Below, one piece after another: positions 1-6,650 of a stretch of 11,576 bases of DNA. Below the pieces are notes generated by a model. It did not search any database, was not told the DNA's origin, and was given only the letters and a program-made list of their open reading frames with translations. Each line of letters opens with the position of its first letter. Positions within the stretch are counted from its first letter, which is position 1. Made by a program: the position numbers and the translations under genes. Source of the DNA: Oligoflexaceae bacterium (lineage in GTDB: Bacteria; Bdellovibrionota_B; Oligoflexia; Oligoflexales; Oligoflexaceae); contig CANJJY010000108.1 of the NCBI GenBank assembly GCA_947474445.1, positions 1-11,576 of the forward strand, in the 5' to 3' direction.

Positions 1-124
1 GGTAGGAAATCTCATAGGGCAAGGCCTGGAGCTGCGGAGCGAGCGCTAAGAGCCCGAGCAGGGAGTACGCGAGCAGCGGTAAGGCCGATCGATTTAAAAT
101 TTTGCTTTTTGATAGGCTGTTCAC
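1..124 (-). CDS. Secreted protein, N-terminal fragment (cut by window edge)
   Basis: An open frame of 41 codons runs off the left edge. It starts with GTG at 124, preceded by the purine-rich site AGAGGG seven bases upstream, which overlaps the stop codon of the lipoprotein gene. The translated N-terminus has a basic region (residues 1-12, three lysines or arginines) and a long Leu/Ala-rich hydrophobic core (about 15-30). It ends near the sequence LQALPYEISY, with a plausible signal peptidase I site after QA. I see no cysteine in the lipobox position, so export as a periplasmic or outer-membrane protein is more likely than lipidation. The gap to the upstream lipoprotein gene is 12 bases, so the two are almost certainly co-transcribed. 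Function cannot be assigned from the signal peptide alone. Missing stop and mature domain are due only to the window limit. Confidence 0.72.
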   Translation of the reverse strand, partial: MNSLSKSKILNRSALPLLAYSLLGLLALAPQLQALPYEISY

Positions 125-136
125 TGTATGTCCCTC

Positions 137-1705
137 TCAAGGATTAATAATGTTGAGTATGCCGTTAGACAGCTTAGTCTTGCCCGCGCCGCTATCGACG
201 ACGACAGGCTGCGCTAAAACACTCGTCCAGCCCTGAAAGCCATTCCCGTCTTGCTGTATATTCTGCACAAAAGAAGTCGTCACCAAATTATCGAAGATGG
301 GAAAATCGTGAACGCTCACTGCGATAGCGACGAGAGTCTGATTATCCTTATCGCGTATGCTCAGTGTGTTCACCCCGTAGGCCATCTGCTGCAGCTGGCC
401 CAGCGCCGAAGCGGGCATACGAATCTGAACGCTGCCATCTGTCATCGCCACCTTGCTGGCGAACCCACTTGCTCCGGTGAGAAGATCAAAGAGCGTAGAT
501 CCTTCCGTATCATTGACGATGCGATAGCTAGGGAAAGCGGCCACCAAGTCGGGACTCACCACGAGGCGGAGAGTCTCACGGCTCTGGATTTCCGTACGGA
601 TCGCGAAAAAGTTATTCCCATCGTAGGTCGCCTTAGGTGCCGCGTCAGGCAGCGCCGGGAGTTCGACGGCAACCGACCAAGGAGACATCGTCTGGCGTCC
701 GATGTCATCGCTGCAACGAAAGCGCCCGATAATACGGCGGGCCTTGCCATCGGTGTAGGTGTAACTGATCTCAGGCTTATCCCCGGCGGCGATGGCTAGA
801 CCACCGCTATCGGCAAGGCTTGCATAAAGGTCCGCCTTGCAATCTTTCAGGCTCTGACCGTCTTTGCTAGAGGAACTGAGTTTGACTGTCCGCGTCGTTG
901 TGTCTAAAGAAATAAGGGTTTCGTTCCAGCTCACCGGCGGTACATCAGTCTTCGTCTTCACTTCTTTTTCGGGGACGATCCCCGTGCTTTTGATAACGGC
1001 CACGTTTTGCACGTTGACGATAGGCTCTTCGGTGGCAACTTCTATTCTCTCTTCGATGGGAGTGCTGACTTCGGCGAGCCAATAGACGCCAAAAAACCCT
1101 TCGAACTGAATCGTCTTGTTTTCACCGAGGCGGAGATCTTTAGTGGGAATGACCCCATCTTGCAGAGAACCGCTGAAATACTGCTTATAAAAAACCGCGT
1201 ATGTCTTAGCGCCTTGCAGCAAGAGAGAGCCGTCTTCGGACAGCCGCAAGCTCGCCCCGCCGATCGGCAGAGAGATCGTCAAACGCCCTGTGAGATCCGC
1301 TGCTTCAGAGGGTCGAACGATCAAACCACTCCCGACGGGGGTGACCTTGACGTTGGAATTGATATTAAGGCTCGACATCATGGAGGTATCGCCGAGCGGC
1401 ACCGATTCTTCCATCACGAGGTCGACGGAGATAGCGAGTGCACCCGGAGGGAGAGTCACCGACGAACCTTTGAGCGATCCGTTCGGACCGGTGATATAGG
1501 TTTCCGTGGTCGAATTGGGATCGTAGCTAGACACTGATTTCGTGTCTGTCGTGCTCGCACTCTGAGCCAGGCGAGTCGATTGCGCTTTACCGCGGGTTGA
1601 GGTCACGCTGGACTCCGAACAAGCGCCCAAGCTCAACCCAAAGGCGAGACTCAGGGCCGCTCGTTTCAGATCGCGATGTCCTCTCTTACTCTTGGTATGA
1701 TGCAT
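137..1705 (-). CDS. Large envelope lipoprotein with ZU5-like segment
   Basis: The 522-residue product begins with a long basic n-region, a hydrophobic stretch (about 15-26) and the lipobox LGAC, giving lipidated Cys29. It is therefore a predicted lipoprotein; Ser30 at the +2 position is compatible with outer-membrane sorting by the E. coli rule. Residues 30-65 are a Ser/Thr-rich linker. Residues 73-155 (SLKGSSVTLPPGALA and following) resemble the ZU5/GAIN-adjacent beta-sandwich type in which a glycine-rich strand precedes P-G-A-L; this is a resemblance by eye, not a search result. The rest looks beta-rich and contains two cysteines (289, 331) that could form a disulfide. There is no recognisable catalytic motif. 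The only in-frame ATG giving a signal peptide is at 1705, with GGGGAG upstream. It is the first gene of a unit that continues into the secreted protein at 124. A link to the polysaccharide genes is not shown by the sequence. Function unknown. Confidence 0.82.
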   Translation of the reverse strand: MHHTKSKRGHRDLKRAALSLAFGLSLGACSESSVTSTRGKAQSTRLAQSASTTDTKSVSSYDPNSTTETYITGPNGSLKGSSVTLPPGALAISVDLVMEESVPLGDTSMMSSLNINSNVKVTPVGSGLIVRPSEAADLTGRLTISLPIGGASLRLSEDGSLLLQGAKTYAVFYKQYFSGSLQDGVIPTKDLRLGENKTIQFEGFFGVYWLAEVSTPIEERIEVATEEPIVNVQNVAVIKSTGIVPEKEVKTKTDVPPVSWNETLISLDTTTRTVKLSSSSKDGQSLKDCKADLYASLADSGGLAIAAGDKPEISYTYTDGKARRIIGRFRCSDDIGRQTMSPWSVAVELPALPDAAPKATYDGNNFFAIRTEIQSRETLRLVVSPDLVAAFPSYRIVNDTEGSTLFDLLTGASGFASKVAMTDGSVQIRMPASALGQLQQMAYGVNTLSIRDKDNQTLVAIAVSVHDFPIFDNLVTTSFVQNIQQDGNGFQGWTSVLAQPVVVDSGAGKTKLSNGILNIINP

Positions 1706-1861
1706 GCGCCTTTGCTCCCCGCCTGTGCTTCCCTCTCGAAGCGTTCAAGCTTTAGAATCAGTATGATCAAAAGAGAGTAACGGCGGGGACGGGCTTAACT
1801 TGAGAACATTTTAAAGAGCTGACTTAAGGTCTGTGAGAACAGCGCTTTAGCCTTGATTTTT

Positions 1862-1884
1862 GGCGCCTCTCCGCGCCTTTTTTT
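1862..1884 (+). terminator. Candidate rho-independent terminator reading on the plus strand
   Basis: The plus strand carries GGCGC, a six-base loop, GCGCC and then seven consecutive T. The stem is only five base pairs but all G-C, and the T-tract is continuous, so it fits an intrinsic terminator for plus-strand transcripts. On the minus strand the same hairpin is followed by AAAAAT, so it would not terminate the lipoprotein or polymer operon transcripts. No plus-strand gene lies upstream, which leaves its target unexplained. Confidence 0.4.
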
Positions 1885-1970
1885 GAACACTAAGCCTTGG
1901 GCTTGGCGGCAAAAAGAGGAATTGGGGGAACCTGATCTCGCGGCAGAATCCGAGTGATCGGACGATCCCT

Positions 1971-2030
1971 GCCTTCCAATGCAAAGAAATAAAAGAATGG
2001 TGCAAGAAAAGGTCTTTTCGTCTGGAAGGC
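1971..2030. repeat. Inverted repeat with nested hairpin
   Basis: GCCTTCCA at 1971-1978 is the exact reverse complement of TGGAAGGC at 2023-2030. Between them lies a second perfect inverted repeat, GAAAAG-GT-CTTTTC at 2006-2019. The arrangement could fold as RNA or mark a binding site. It resembles no named element that I can recognise. Confidence 0.45.
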
Positions 2031-2110
2031 AAGCGGAGGCCCCTTGGACACCGAAGGGCGGGCAGTCCTTTCGATAGCTTTGTCGCCCAAGATTTTGCTT
2101 TGATTAAACC

Positions 2111-2122
2111 TTCACCGGTGAA
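2111..2122. promoter_or_regulatory. Perfect 12-base palindrome TTCACCGGTGAA
   Basis: A perfect 12-base palindrome lies about 50 bases past the stop of the last gene of the polymer operon. It could be an operator-like site or part of a transcript-end structure. No factor can be assigned from sequence. Confidence 0.3.
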
Positions 2123-2173
2123 ATAAAAAGGCTGAGCTTTTTGTAGACGCAAATAGCCCTTTCGCTTTGAGGG

Positions 2174-2368
2174 TCAAAAGCTAAAGCGCGGATCGATAAT
2201 CCAAGGAAATATCTTGCAGACATAGCTGATGCAGATAAATAGGATGGTCTGCGCGGCCAGGACTTTGATCAGCGATGCGGGCGAGAAAATCGTGCGGGTG
2301 ATACCCATGATGATGCCGGGCACGAGCATAATGACGATGATGGAAAGCATGAGTAGACTGGCAAACAT
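2174..2368 (-). CDS. Small two-helix membrane protein, last gene of the polymer operon
   Basis: The 64-residue product is almost entirely hydrophobic, with two predicted membrane helices (about residues 3-24 and 32-54). They are joined by a short polar turn carrying an arginine, and the C-terminus is short. Its start is well supported: GAGGAG lies eight bases before the ATG at 2368 and overlaps the TGA stop of the export lipoprotein gene, leaving a 10-base gap. Such overlap points to translational coupling, so it is very probably a real gene. I do not recognise a family. Its position right after the Wza-type gene suggests a small accessory subunit of polymer synthesis or export in the inner membrane, but that is inference from position only. 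No catalytic residues are evident. Confidence 0.68.
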   Translation of the reverse strand: MFASLLMLSIIVIMLVPGIIMGITRTIFSPASLIKVLAAQTILFICISYVCKIFPWIIDPRFSF

Positions 2369-2378
2369 CGGCGGCTCC

Positions 2379-2984
2379 TCAATAGACGTGAATCACATCG
2401 CCTCGCTCTAGTACAAAACCATCCAGACGATTTTCACCGTTCAAAATCTTGCTGTATTCGGAGATAAACTTATCGATCGTCCCCGCTTTGCCGATCCGGT
2501 GCAAAATCACGGTTCCTTTGGCAAAGTCACCGAGCCCACCAGCCGTGGCGATCCCCTGGAGCAGCGTGGTCTTTTCCTGGAAGTTATAGACCCCCGGCTT
2601 TCTCACCTCGCCCGTGATGAACACGCGATAGCTCTCATAGCCAGTGACGCCGACCGAGACGGTCGGAGATTTGAAGTAAGTCTGGTAGCGCGTGGTCAAA
2701 ACGCGGGCGAATTCTCGTTCACTGAGACCGGCGGCTCGTTCCGAACCGATCAGGGGCATACTGATCGTACCGTTTTGGGAGACGACGTAATCACCGGCTA
2801 AATCGGTATTGCCGATCACCCGGATCGTGAGCTTGTCGTTCAGCCCGATCAGGTAATCACCCTGCGCGTTGAAGGTCCTCCCCTTCGGCGCCAGCTGCAA
2901 TTCCGCTCCTTCAAAGCGGTTGATGCAAGCGCTGAGGAGGAGGAGGCACAGTGCGCCGAGCCCGATGTTTTTGAATCTTCCCAT
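2379..2984 (-). CDS. Short Wza-type polysaccharide export lipoprotein
   Basis: The 201-residue product has a lipoprotein signal (GALCLLLLSAC, lipidated Cys20), then a Poly_export domain (about 43-113; DYLIGLNDKLTIRVIG, then NGTISMPLIG) and one SLBB domain (about 118-170; VFITGEVRKPGVYNF). These are hallmarks of outer-membrane polysaccharide export proteins, which form the periplasmic and outer-membrane conduit. The frame is open to an upstream ATG at 3035, but I chose 2984: it puts the signal peptide at the N-terminus and has GGAG seven bases upstream. It is much shorter than E. coli Wza (about 380 residues), with one SLBB domain and no C-terminal amphipathic helix to form the outer-membrane pore. 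The gene begins inside the preceding polymerase gene, and a 64-residue membrane protein gene follows. Family assignment is firm; whether it makes a pore alone is doubtful. Confidence 0.9.
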   Translation of the reverse strand: MGRFKNIGLGALCLLLLSACINRFEGAELQLAPKGRTFNAQGDYLIGLNDKLTIRVIGNTDLAGDYVVSQNGTISMPLIGSERAAGLSEREFARVLTTRYQTYFKSPTVSVGVTGYESYRVFITGEVRKPGVYNFQEKTTLLQGIATAGGLGDFAKGTVILHRIGKAGTIDKFISEYSKILNGENRLDGFVLERGDVIHVY

Positions 2985-4305
2985 GACGATGCTCCAAAAG
3001 TAAACGCCCATAAAGCGGAAATAGACTACCGGCAAACAGTCCTATCATCATCAGGCAGCGACTATCGAGTAAACCCATATCAAAGAGGACATACATCAGC
3101 CACTGACAGGTCACGACGAGACCGATAATAGCGACCAGAAGTTCGGATTTATAGCGTGCGGCGCGGCCGACTCGGGTAATGATACAGAGCAGGCCGCAGC
3201 TGAGCGTCATAAGACTCGCGATGCCGAGCGGACCACCGAAAGCCCACAAAAAATAGACACTGTTGTGCGGAATGGCATCAAACAGTTCGAACGCGAAGGT
3301 GATGTCGGGCAATTCAAGAATATGGGGAAAGCGCGTCCCAAAACCCATCCCGAGCAGAGGCTGCTCGATCATGCCGCTCAAGAGATTGAAGTTTTCTATA
3401 TGCCGATAGGTCAAGGCCTTCGCCCCTAGCGTTTCCGTTTGCAAGGCACCGACAAAGCTGTATTGATCATTATTCTTTAAAGAGGCGAAGACCAAGGCCA
3501 CGATGGCAAAACCCATCCCCATTTTATAGGGTCTCAGAATAGCCCGACGCAGTCGATCGCTCATGATCCAAGGCAGAATCAAGACGGCCGCCGACAGTCC
3601 CGCGAGAGAGGCCCGTCTATCGTTGAGCAGATGCGTCATCGACATGAGTCCCACGGCGGCGGCATAGCCGAGCACGCGCAGCTTGTGCCGGCGCTGAAAC
3701 CACATCTGCACGCCGCCATAGGCCATCCCCGTCGCCAGAAAAATGGAGGCCGAGTGATCGATGAGATACTCGTAGTCCTGCATCGAACCGTGATAGGGCA
3801 CAAGAAAGACGAAGAGAGCGTAAAGGCTGCGCCACACACAGACCCAAAACAGGATGCGACACAGCCGCGCGTGGAGCAGGGGCCGCGTTCCGACAAAGTA
3901 ACCGAGGCACATCCAGGCCGTCAGCATAGGAATAAAATGGAGTTGCGTCATCGCCAGAGGCAATGAATTGCCGCGCATCCAACCCGTGATGGCAGCAAAA
4001 GCGCAGGCGCTGGGTAGCAGCAGACTGAGAAATATCAGATTCAGCCAATAGCGGGCTCTTTGCCAACCGAAATGGAGAAATAAGATGCCGACTGATCCGT
4101 AGGTGATCACTTCAAAAGGCGTAAAGGGAATCGGAACGTTGAAGAGTTCCTTGCAGCCATGGAAGAGAAAGCGTCCGACCATCTCGGTCCACGCGGTATG
4201 ATCGTTGTAAGCCTTGGCCGCTGGAATGTCCAATCCCAAAGACAGTCCAACGAAGAGAGCAAAAGCTGCCTCGGTCGGATTGAGTTTGAGAGACGGTGCA
4301 TGCAT
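2911..4305 (-). CDS. O-antigen ligase / Wzy-type polymerase family membrane protein
   Basis: The 464-residue product has about 10-12 hydrophobic membrane segments and a large periplasmic loop (about 278-348) before the last helices, the layout of the Wzy_C/O-antigen-ligase family. Family-like motifs are NDRRAS at 228-233, then YRHIENFNLLSGMIEQPLLG at 300-319 followed by MGFG, and PHNSV at 346-350; these correspond to the conserved Arg, PxxGxG and HN elements. In an operon with chain-length and export genes it most likely polymerises undecaprenyl-linked repeat units at the periplasmic face. A ligase attaching polymer to lipid A core or protein is the alternative. ATG at 4305 lies three bases after the stop of the upstream gene. 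The final 25 residues are basic and proline-rich, lie beyond the last helix, and are encoded by DNA that also encodes the export lipoprotein start. Confidence 0.82.
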   Translation of the reverse strand: MHAPSLKLNPTEAAFALFVGLSLGLDIPAAKAYNDHTAWTEMVGRFLFHGCKELFNVPIPFTPFEVITYGSVGILFLHFGWQRARYWLNLIFLSLLLPSACAFAAITGWMRGNSLPLAMTQLHFIPMLTAWMCLGYFVGTRPLLHARLCRILFWVCVWRSLYALFVFLVPYHGSMQDYEYLIDHSASIFLATGMAYGGVQMWFQRRHKLRVLGYAAAVGLMSMTHLLNDRRASLAGLSAAVLILPWIMSDRLRRAILRPYKMGMGFAIVALVFASLKNNDQYSFVGALQTETLGAKALTYRHIENFNLLSGMIEQPLLGMGFGTRFPHILELPDITFAFELFDAIPHNSVYFLWAFGGPLGIASLMTLSCGLLCIITRVGRAARYKSELLVAIIGLVVTCQWLMYVLFDMGLLDSRCLMMIGLFAGSLFPLYGRLLLEHRHGKIQKHRARRTVPPPPQRLHQPL

Positions 4306-4308
4306 CGA

Positions 4309-6330
4309 TCAAGTCCCCAGCGCCACGAGACCACGTATTTTATCGGACTGCAGATGAGTCAGAGTCCGATGAAGATCAAAGTAGGTGGTGCGATTCGCAT
4401 CGATAAATATGTAAGCATCACTCGACGCGTGAAGGAGCGCCATGTTCTCGATGAAGTGCGACTCCGGCATCGAACGGATAAAGATCTGTTTGTATTTCTT
4501 CGGCACCTTTTCCAGCACCTTTTGGATCGTATCCTCCCGGAACGAACGGGTTTTTTCGCCGCTGAACTTAACCATGGGCGGCAGGACATCGAAGGCAAAT
4601 CCGTCGAGGTCTTGGCGATTGACGACGACGTCTTCGAACTTGGCTCGCCCTTCGAGGAAGTCGACGAGATCCGGTCCGTCTTTGCTCATGCGTTTATAGA
4701 CAGGATCCTGCAGGTTGCAGTCGATCAGCAGGAAATCGTCCTGATGGTCGGTCGCGTAGATATTCAAGTAGTTCTTGACCACCTGAGCTGTCTCATCGAA
4801 GGGGCCCGCGTTGACTAGGAGAATCGCCCGGCCGCGGCAGCTATTGAGCATGGCCAGTTCCAGGCGTCGGTAGGAGAGCAAGGTACGCGCGGCTTCGTCG
4901 ACGCGGGTAATCTTCGAGAGATGCGTGCGCAGCTGATCGGCGAGGCGCGGCGAGATATTGGCAAATTCGTTGGCGCTTTGATGCGAGATCTGCGCGACCA
5001 GCGCCTTGCCCGTGCTGCGTTCGATGCGCCAGGCATCTCGCGCCTTCTTGTTGGCAAACTCGCGATATAAGACCCCAAATAAGCACAGACCCAAGCCGCC
5101 GAGCAGGATGACAAAGCCAAAGTTTCTTCGTTGATTCTTGAAGGGTACCGGTTCAAAGGAAGCGGGAAAGAGAATCCTGATCCGCGTTCGGAGCGAAGGT
5201 TCTTCGGCCTGCCTTTGCAGGTTTTTTCGTTCCAATTCGATATCTTTGATGCGATCGGCGACGGCGACGAAAAAAGCGCCTTGATAGGTCTCGGGACTGC
5301 GCATGACCGCTTCGCCGACGTCTGGCGAGGAGGTATTCGAGCGCTGCGACCAGAGCTGGCGGCGGGCCCGATCGATTTCACTGAGGAGATTTTCCTCGTT
5401 GGCCTGCGACTGCGAGCGCATCAAATCGATTTCTTTTCGCTTTTCCACCACGCTGGGGTGATTGGGCTGCAAGGTGGTCTGCAGTCGCACCAATTCTCGT
5501 TTGATGCCCGTCATCGATTGTTCGCGTTCGAGCCGTACCGTGTCGAGCTGCGAGTTGAGGGTGCGCAGACGATCTTCCAGCTCCCGGGCCTTGTCTTCGT
5601 TTTTGAGGTTTTCAACGCGCTGGGCGTTGCCGATGCGCGGCGTCGTGGCTACCCGGCGACTCGCGTCGGGGGCACGGACGACGTTCTTCTGAAGGAAATT
5701 GAGCTTGATATCGAGACCTTTGATCTGTTCTTCGAGCTCGCGGCGAATGAAGAGTTCCATCGATTCGTTGGCCAACTCCTGGGCGAGCTTAGGCGAATCG
5801 GAATAGGTATTGAGGACCAGCATGCCCGACTCAGGTTCGGGGAAGGCATCGATCTGCTTAGAGAGAATGCGGGAAATGAGGATTTTGTCCTCATCGATGG
5901 TCGAAGGCTTGGGCGCCGCTTGTTTGAGTTTCCCCAAAAAGCTCGAGGAGATCCAACTGCTGACCGGCCCTTCCTTGACAAAAACGTTCTTGCCTCCCAA
6001 CCGGTTGACGATCTCGTAGAGAAAGTCGGGCGACTCGAAACGTGCCTTGAACAGACGGGCTACTGTATTGTAGCCAACCTGGGGACTGGTTCCGAGCCCT
6101 GACCCCGAGACGTCGACGTGATCGAAGATCGCATAGACGCTCGATTTATAGGTATTGTCCATCGTCTGGGGCAAGAGCCAGGCCAGGACCACCGTGATCC
6201 CAAAACCAAGGGCGAGAAAGCGCCAGCTCCGCTTGAATACTTTCAAAAAGTAGATGCGGTCTGGCAGTGGCTTGCTGCTGTCCCAGCGGCCTATTAATTC
6301 TTGTTCGAGCTGTTCACCCAAGTCTTTCAT
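4309..6330 (-). CDS. Wzz/Wzc-type polysaccharide co-polymerase with degenerate BY-kinase domain
   Basis: The 673-residue product has a cytoplasmic N-terminus, a first membrane helix at about 37-54, a periplasmic Wzz-like region with a long coiled coil (about 235-330) and the GumC/Wzc-type element PNHPSV at 289-294, a second helix at about 404-422, and a cytoplasmic domain. This is the architecture of PCP-2a co-polymerases (Wzc), which set chain length and contact Wza across the periplasm. The C-terminal domain keeps the BY-kinase fold order but not its active site. At the Walker A position it reads NAGPFDETAQ (507-516), with Thr514 where the lysine should be. Walker A-prime reads LLIDCNLQDP, keeping Asp537 but with Asn539 for the second Asp. 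Walker B reads IFIRSMPE, with Arg619 for Asp. There is no C-terminal tyrosine cluster. It is the first gene of the minus operon; ATG at 6330 follows AGGGA by six bases. Confidence 0.88.
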   Translation of the reverse strand: MKDLGEQLEQELIGRWDSSKPLPDRIYFLKVFKRSWRFLALGFGITVVLAWLLPQTMDNTYKSSVYAIFDHVDVSGSGLGTSPQVGYNTVARLFKARFESPDFLYEIVNRLGGKNVFVKEGPVSSWISSSFLGKLKQAAPKPSTIDEDKILISRILSKQIDAFPEPESGMLVLNTYSDSPKLAQELANESMELFIRRELEEQIKGLDIKLNFLQKNVVRAPDASRRVATTPRIGNAQRVENLKNEDKARELEDRLRTLNSQLDTVRLEREQSMTGIKRELVRLQTTLQPNHPSVVEKRKEIDLMRSQSQANEENLLSEIDRARRQLWSQRSNTSSPDVGEAVMRSPETYQGAFFVAVADRIKDIELERKNLQRQAEEPSLRTRIRILFPASFEPVPFKNQRRNFGFVILLGGLGLCLFGVLYREFANKKARDAWRIERSTGKALVAQISHQSANEFANISPRLADQLRTHLSKITRVDEAARTLLSYRRLELAMLNSCRGRAILLVNAGPFDETAQVVKNYLNIYATDHQDDFLLIDCNLQDPVYKRMSKDGPDLVDFLEGRAKFEDVVVNRQDLDGFAFDVLPPMVKFSGEKTRSFREDTIQKVLEKVPKKYKQIFIRSMPESHFIENMALLHASSDAYIFIDANRTTYFDLHRTLTHLQSDKIRGLVALGT

Positions 6331-6369
6331 ACAGATCCCTGTTGAATGGGAAGAGAGAGCCTAAGTCCG

Positions 6370-6382
6370 CTTCGGACCGAAG
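6370..6382. promoter_or_regulatory. 13-base palindrome in leader of the minus operon
   Basis: CTTCGG-A-CCGAAG is a perfect inverted repeat with six-base arms and a single central base. It ends 40 bases upstream of the co-polymerase start codon. It could be an operator or a small RNA hairpin in the leader. No trailing T-tract makes it a terminator. Confidence 0.4.
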
Positions 6383-6458
6383 GGGGAAAGACTCAAGAAA
6401 ATTCAGAGGGGCCATCGCCACCGGTCGCCGTCAAGCCGCGATAAGATCAACGAGGAAC

Positions 6459-6513
6459 CCCTGCTCTTGCCCTTCGACCAAACAGAAATTCTGTTGACTC
6501 GCCCGGAGCAGGG
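6459..6513. promoter_or_regulatory. Nested, nearly concentric inverted repeats (candidate operator)
   Basis: The outer arms CCCTGCTC (6459-6466) and GAGCAGGG (6506-6513) are exact reverse complements. Inside lies AACAGAA-A-TTCTGTT (6481-6495), a perfect 15-base palindrome. The two structures share nearly the same centre (about 6486 and 6488). A possible -35 hexamer TTGACT overlaps the right end of the inner palindrome. A dimeric repressor or activator controlling both operons is a reasonable inference, but the factor is unknown. Confidence 0.5.
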
Positions 6514-6650
6514 CAGCTACTTCCCGGCTCATCGGATTCCCTCGCCATCAAAAACAAGGCATATTAGAAGCTGTATCAGAATCAGCCCAAGCGATTCTGG
6601 GTCACTCGTCTCCTCGCTGTCAGCCAGACGAAAAACCATAGGTAGTCTGC

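Larger units (their letters stand above)
1706..2173. other. 468-base intergenic region with inverted repeats, no convincing gene
   Basis: This stretch lies between the end of the polymer operon and the start of the lipoprotein gene, both on the minus strand. It must hold the end of one transcript and the promoter of the next. Open frames of about 100 and 66 codons on the minus strand have no credible ribosome site, an unnatural composition and no domain. Several inverted repeats are visible: a terminator-like hairpin at 1862-1884, a pair of 8-base arms at 1971-1978 and 2023-2030 enclosing GAAAAG/CTTTTC at 2006-2019, CCCTT/AAGGG at 2041-2058, a 12-base palindrome at 2111-2122, and AAAAAG/CTTTTT at 2125-2142. 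The last could be a weak terminator for the minus operon. I see no confident -35/-10 pair for the lipoprotein gene. Confidence 0.6.
6331..6650. promoter_or_regulatory. Divergent control region between the two polysaccharide operons
   Basis: The 320 bases separate the start codons of the co-polymerase gene (minus) and the flippase gene (plus), so promoters for both operons are expected here. I see no gene. A TTGACT hexamer at 6494-6499 is followed 17 bases later by the poor -10 CTACTT, so this plus-strand promoter is uncertain. TATTAG at 6562-6567 is another weak -10 candidate without a good -35. The region holds a nested inverted repeat (6459-6513) and a 13-base palindrome (6370-6382). I found no ops/JUMPstart element. 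Confidence 0.6.

Noticed and set aside
1847..2152. 101-codon minus-strand open frame between the polymer operon and the lipoprotein gene
   Set aside because: No ribosome site, unnatural residue composition, covers several inverted repeats, and shows no domain or signal peptide.
2985..3035. Upstream start for the export lipoprotein at 3035
   Set aside because: It would put 17 residues before the signal peptide and extend the overlap with the polymerase gene; the ATG at 2984 has GGAG at good spacing and a clean lipoprotein signal.
5131..6102. 323-codon plus-strand open frame opposite the co-polymerase gene
   Set aside because: It lies wholly antisense to a clearly recognisable gene; its length follows from the codon bias of that gene and no domain is visible.
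6494..6522. TTGACT with CTACTT at 17-base spacing as a firm plus-strand promoter
   Set aside because: The -35 is good but the -10 hexamer barely matches the consensus, so I kept it only as a weak candidate.
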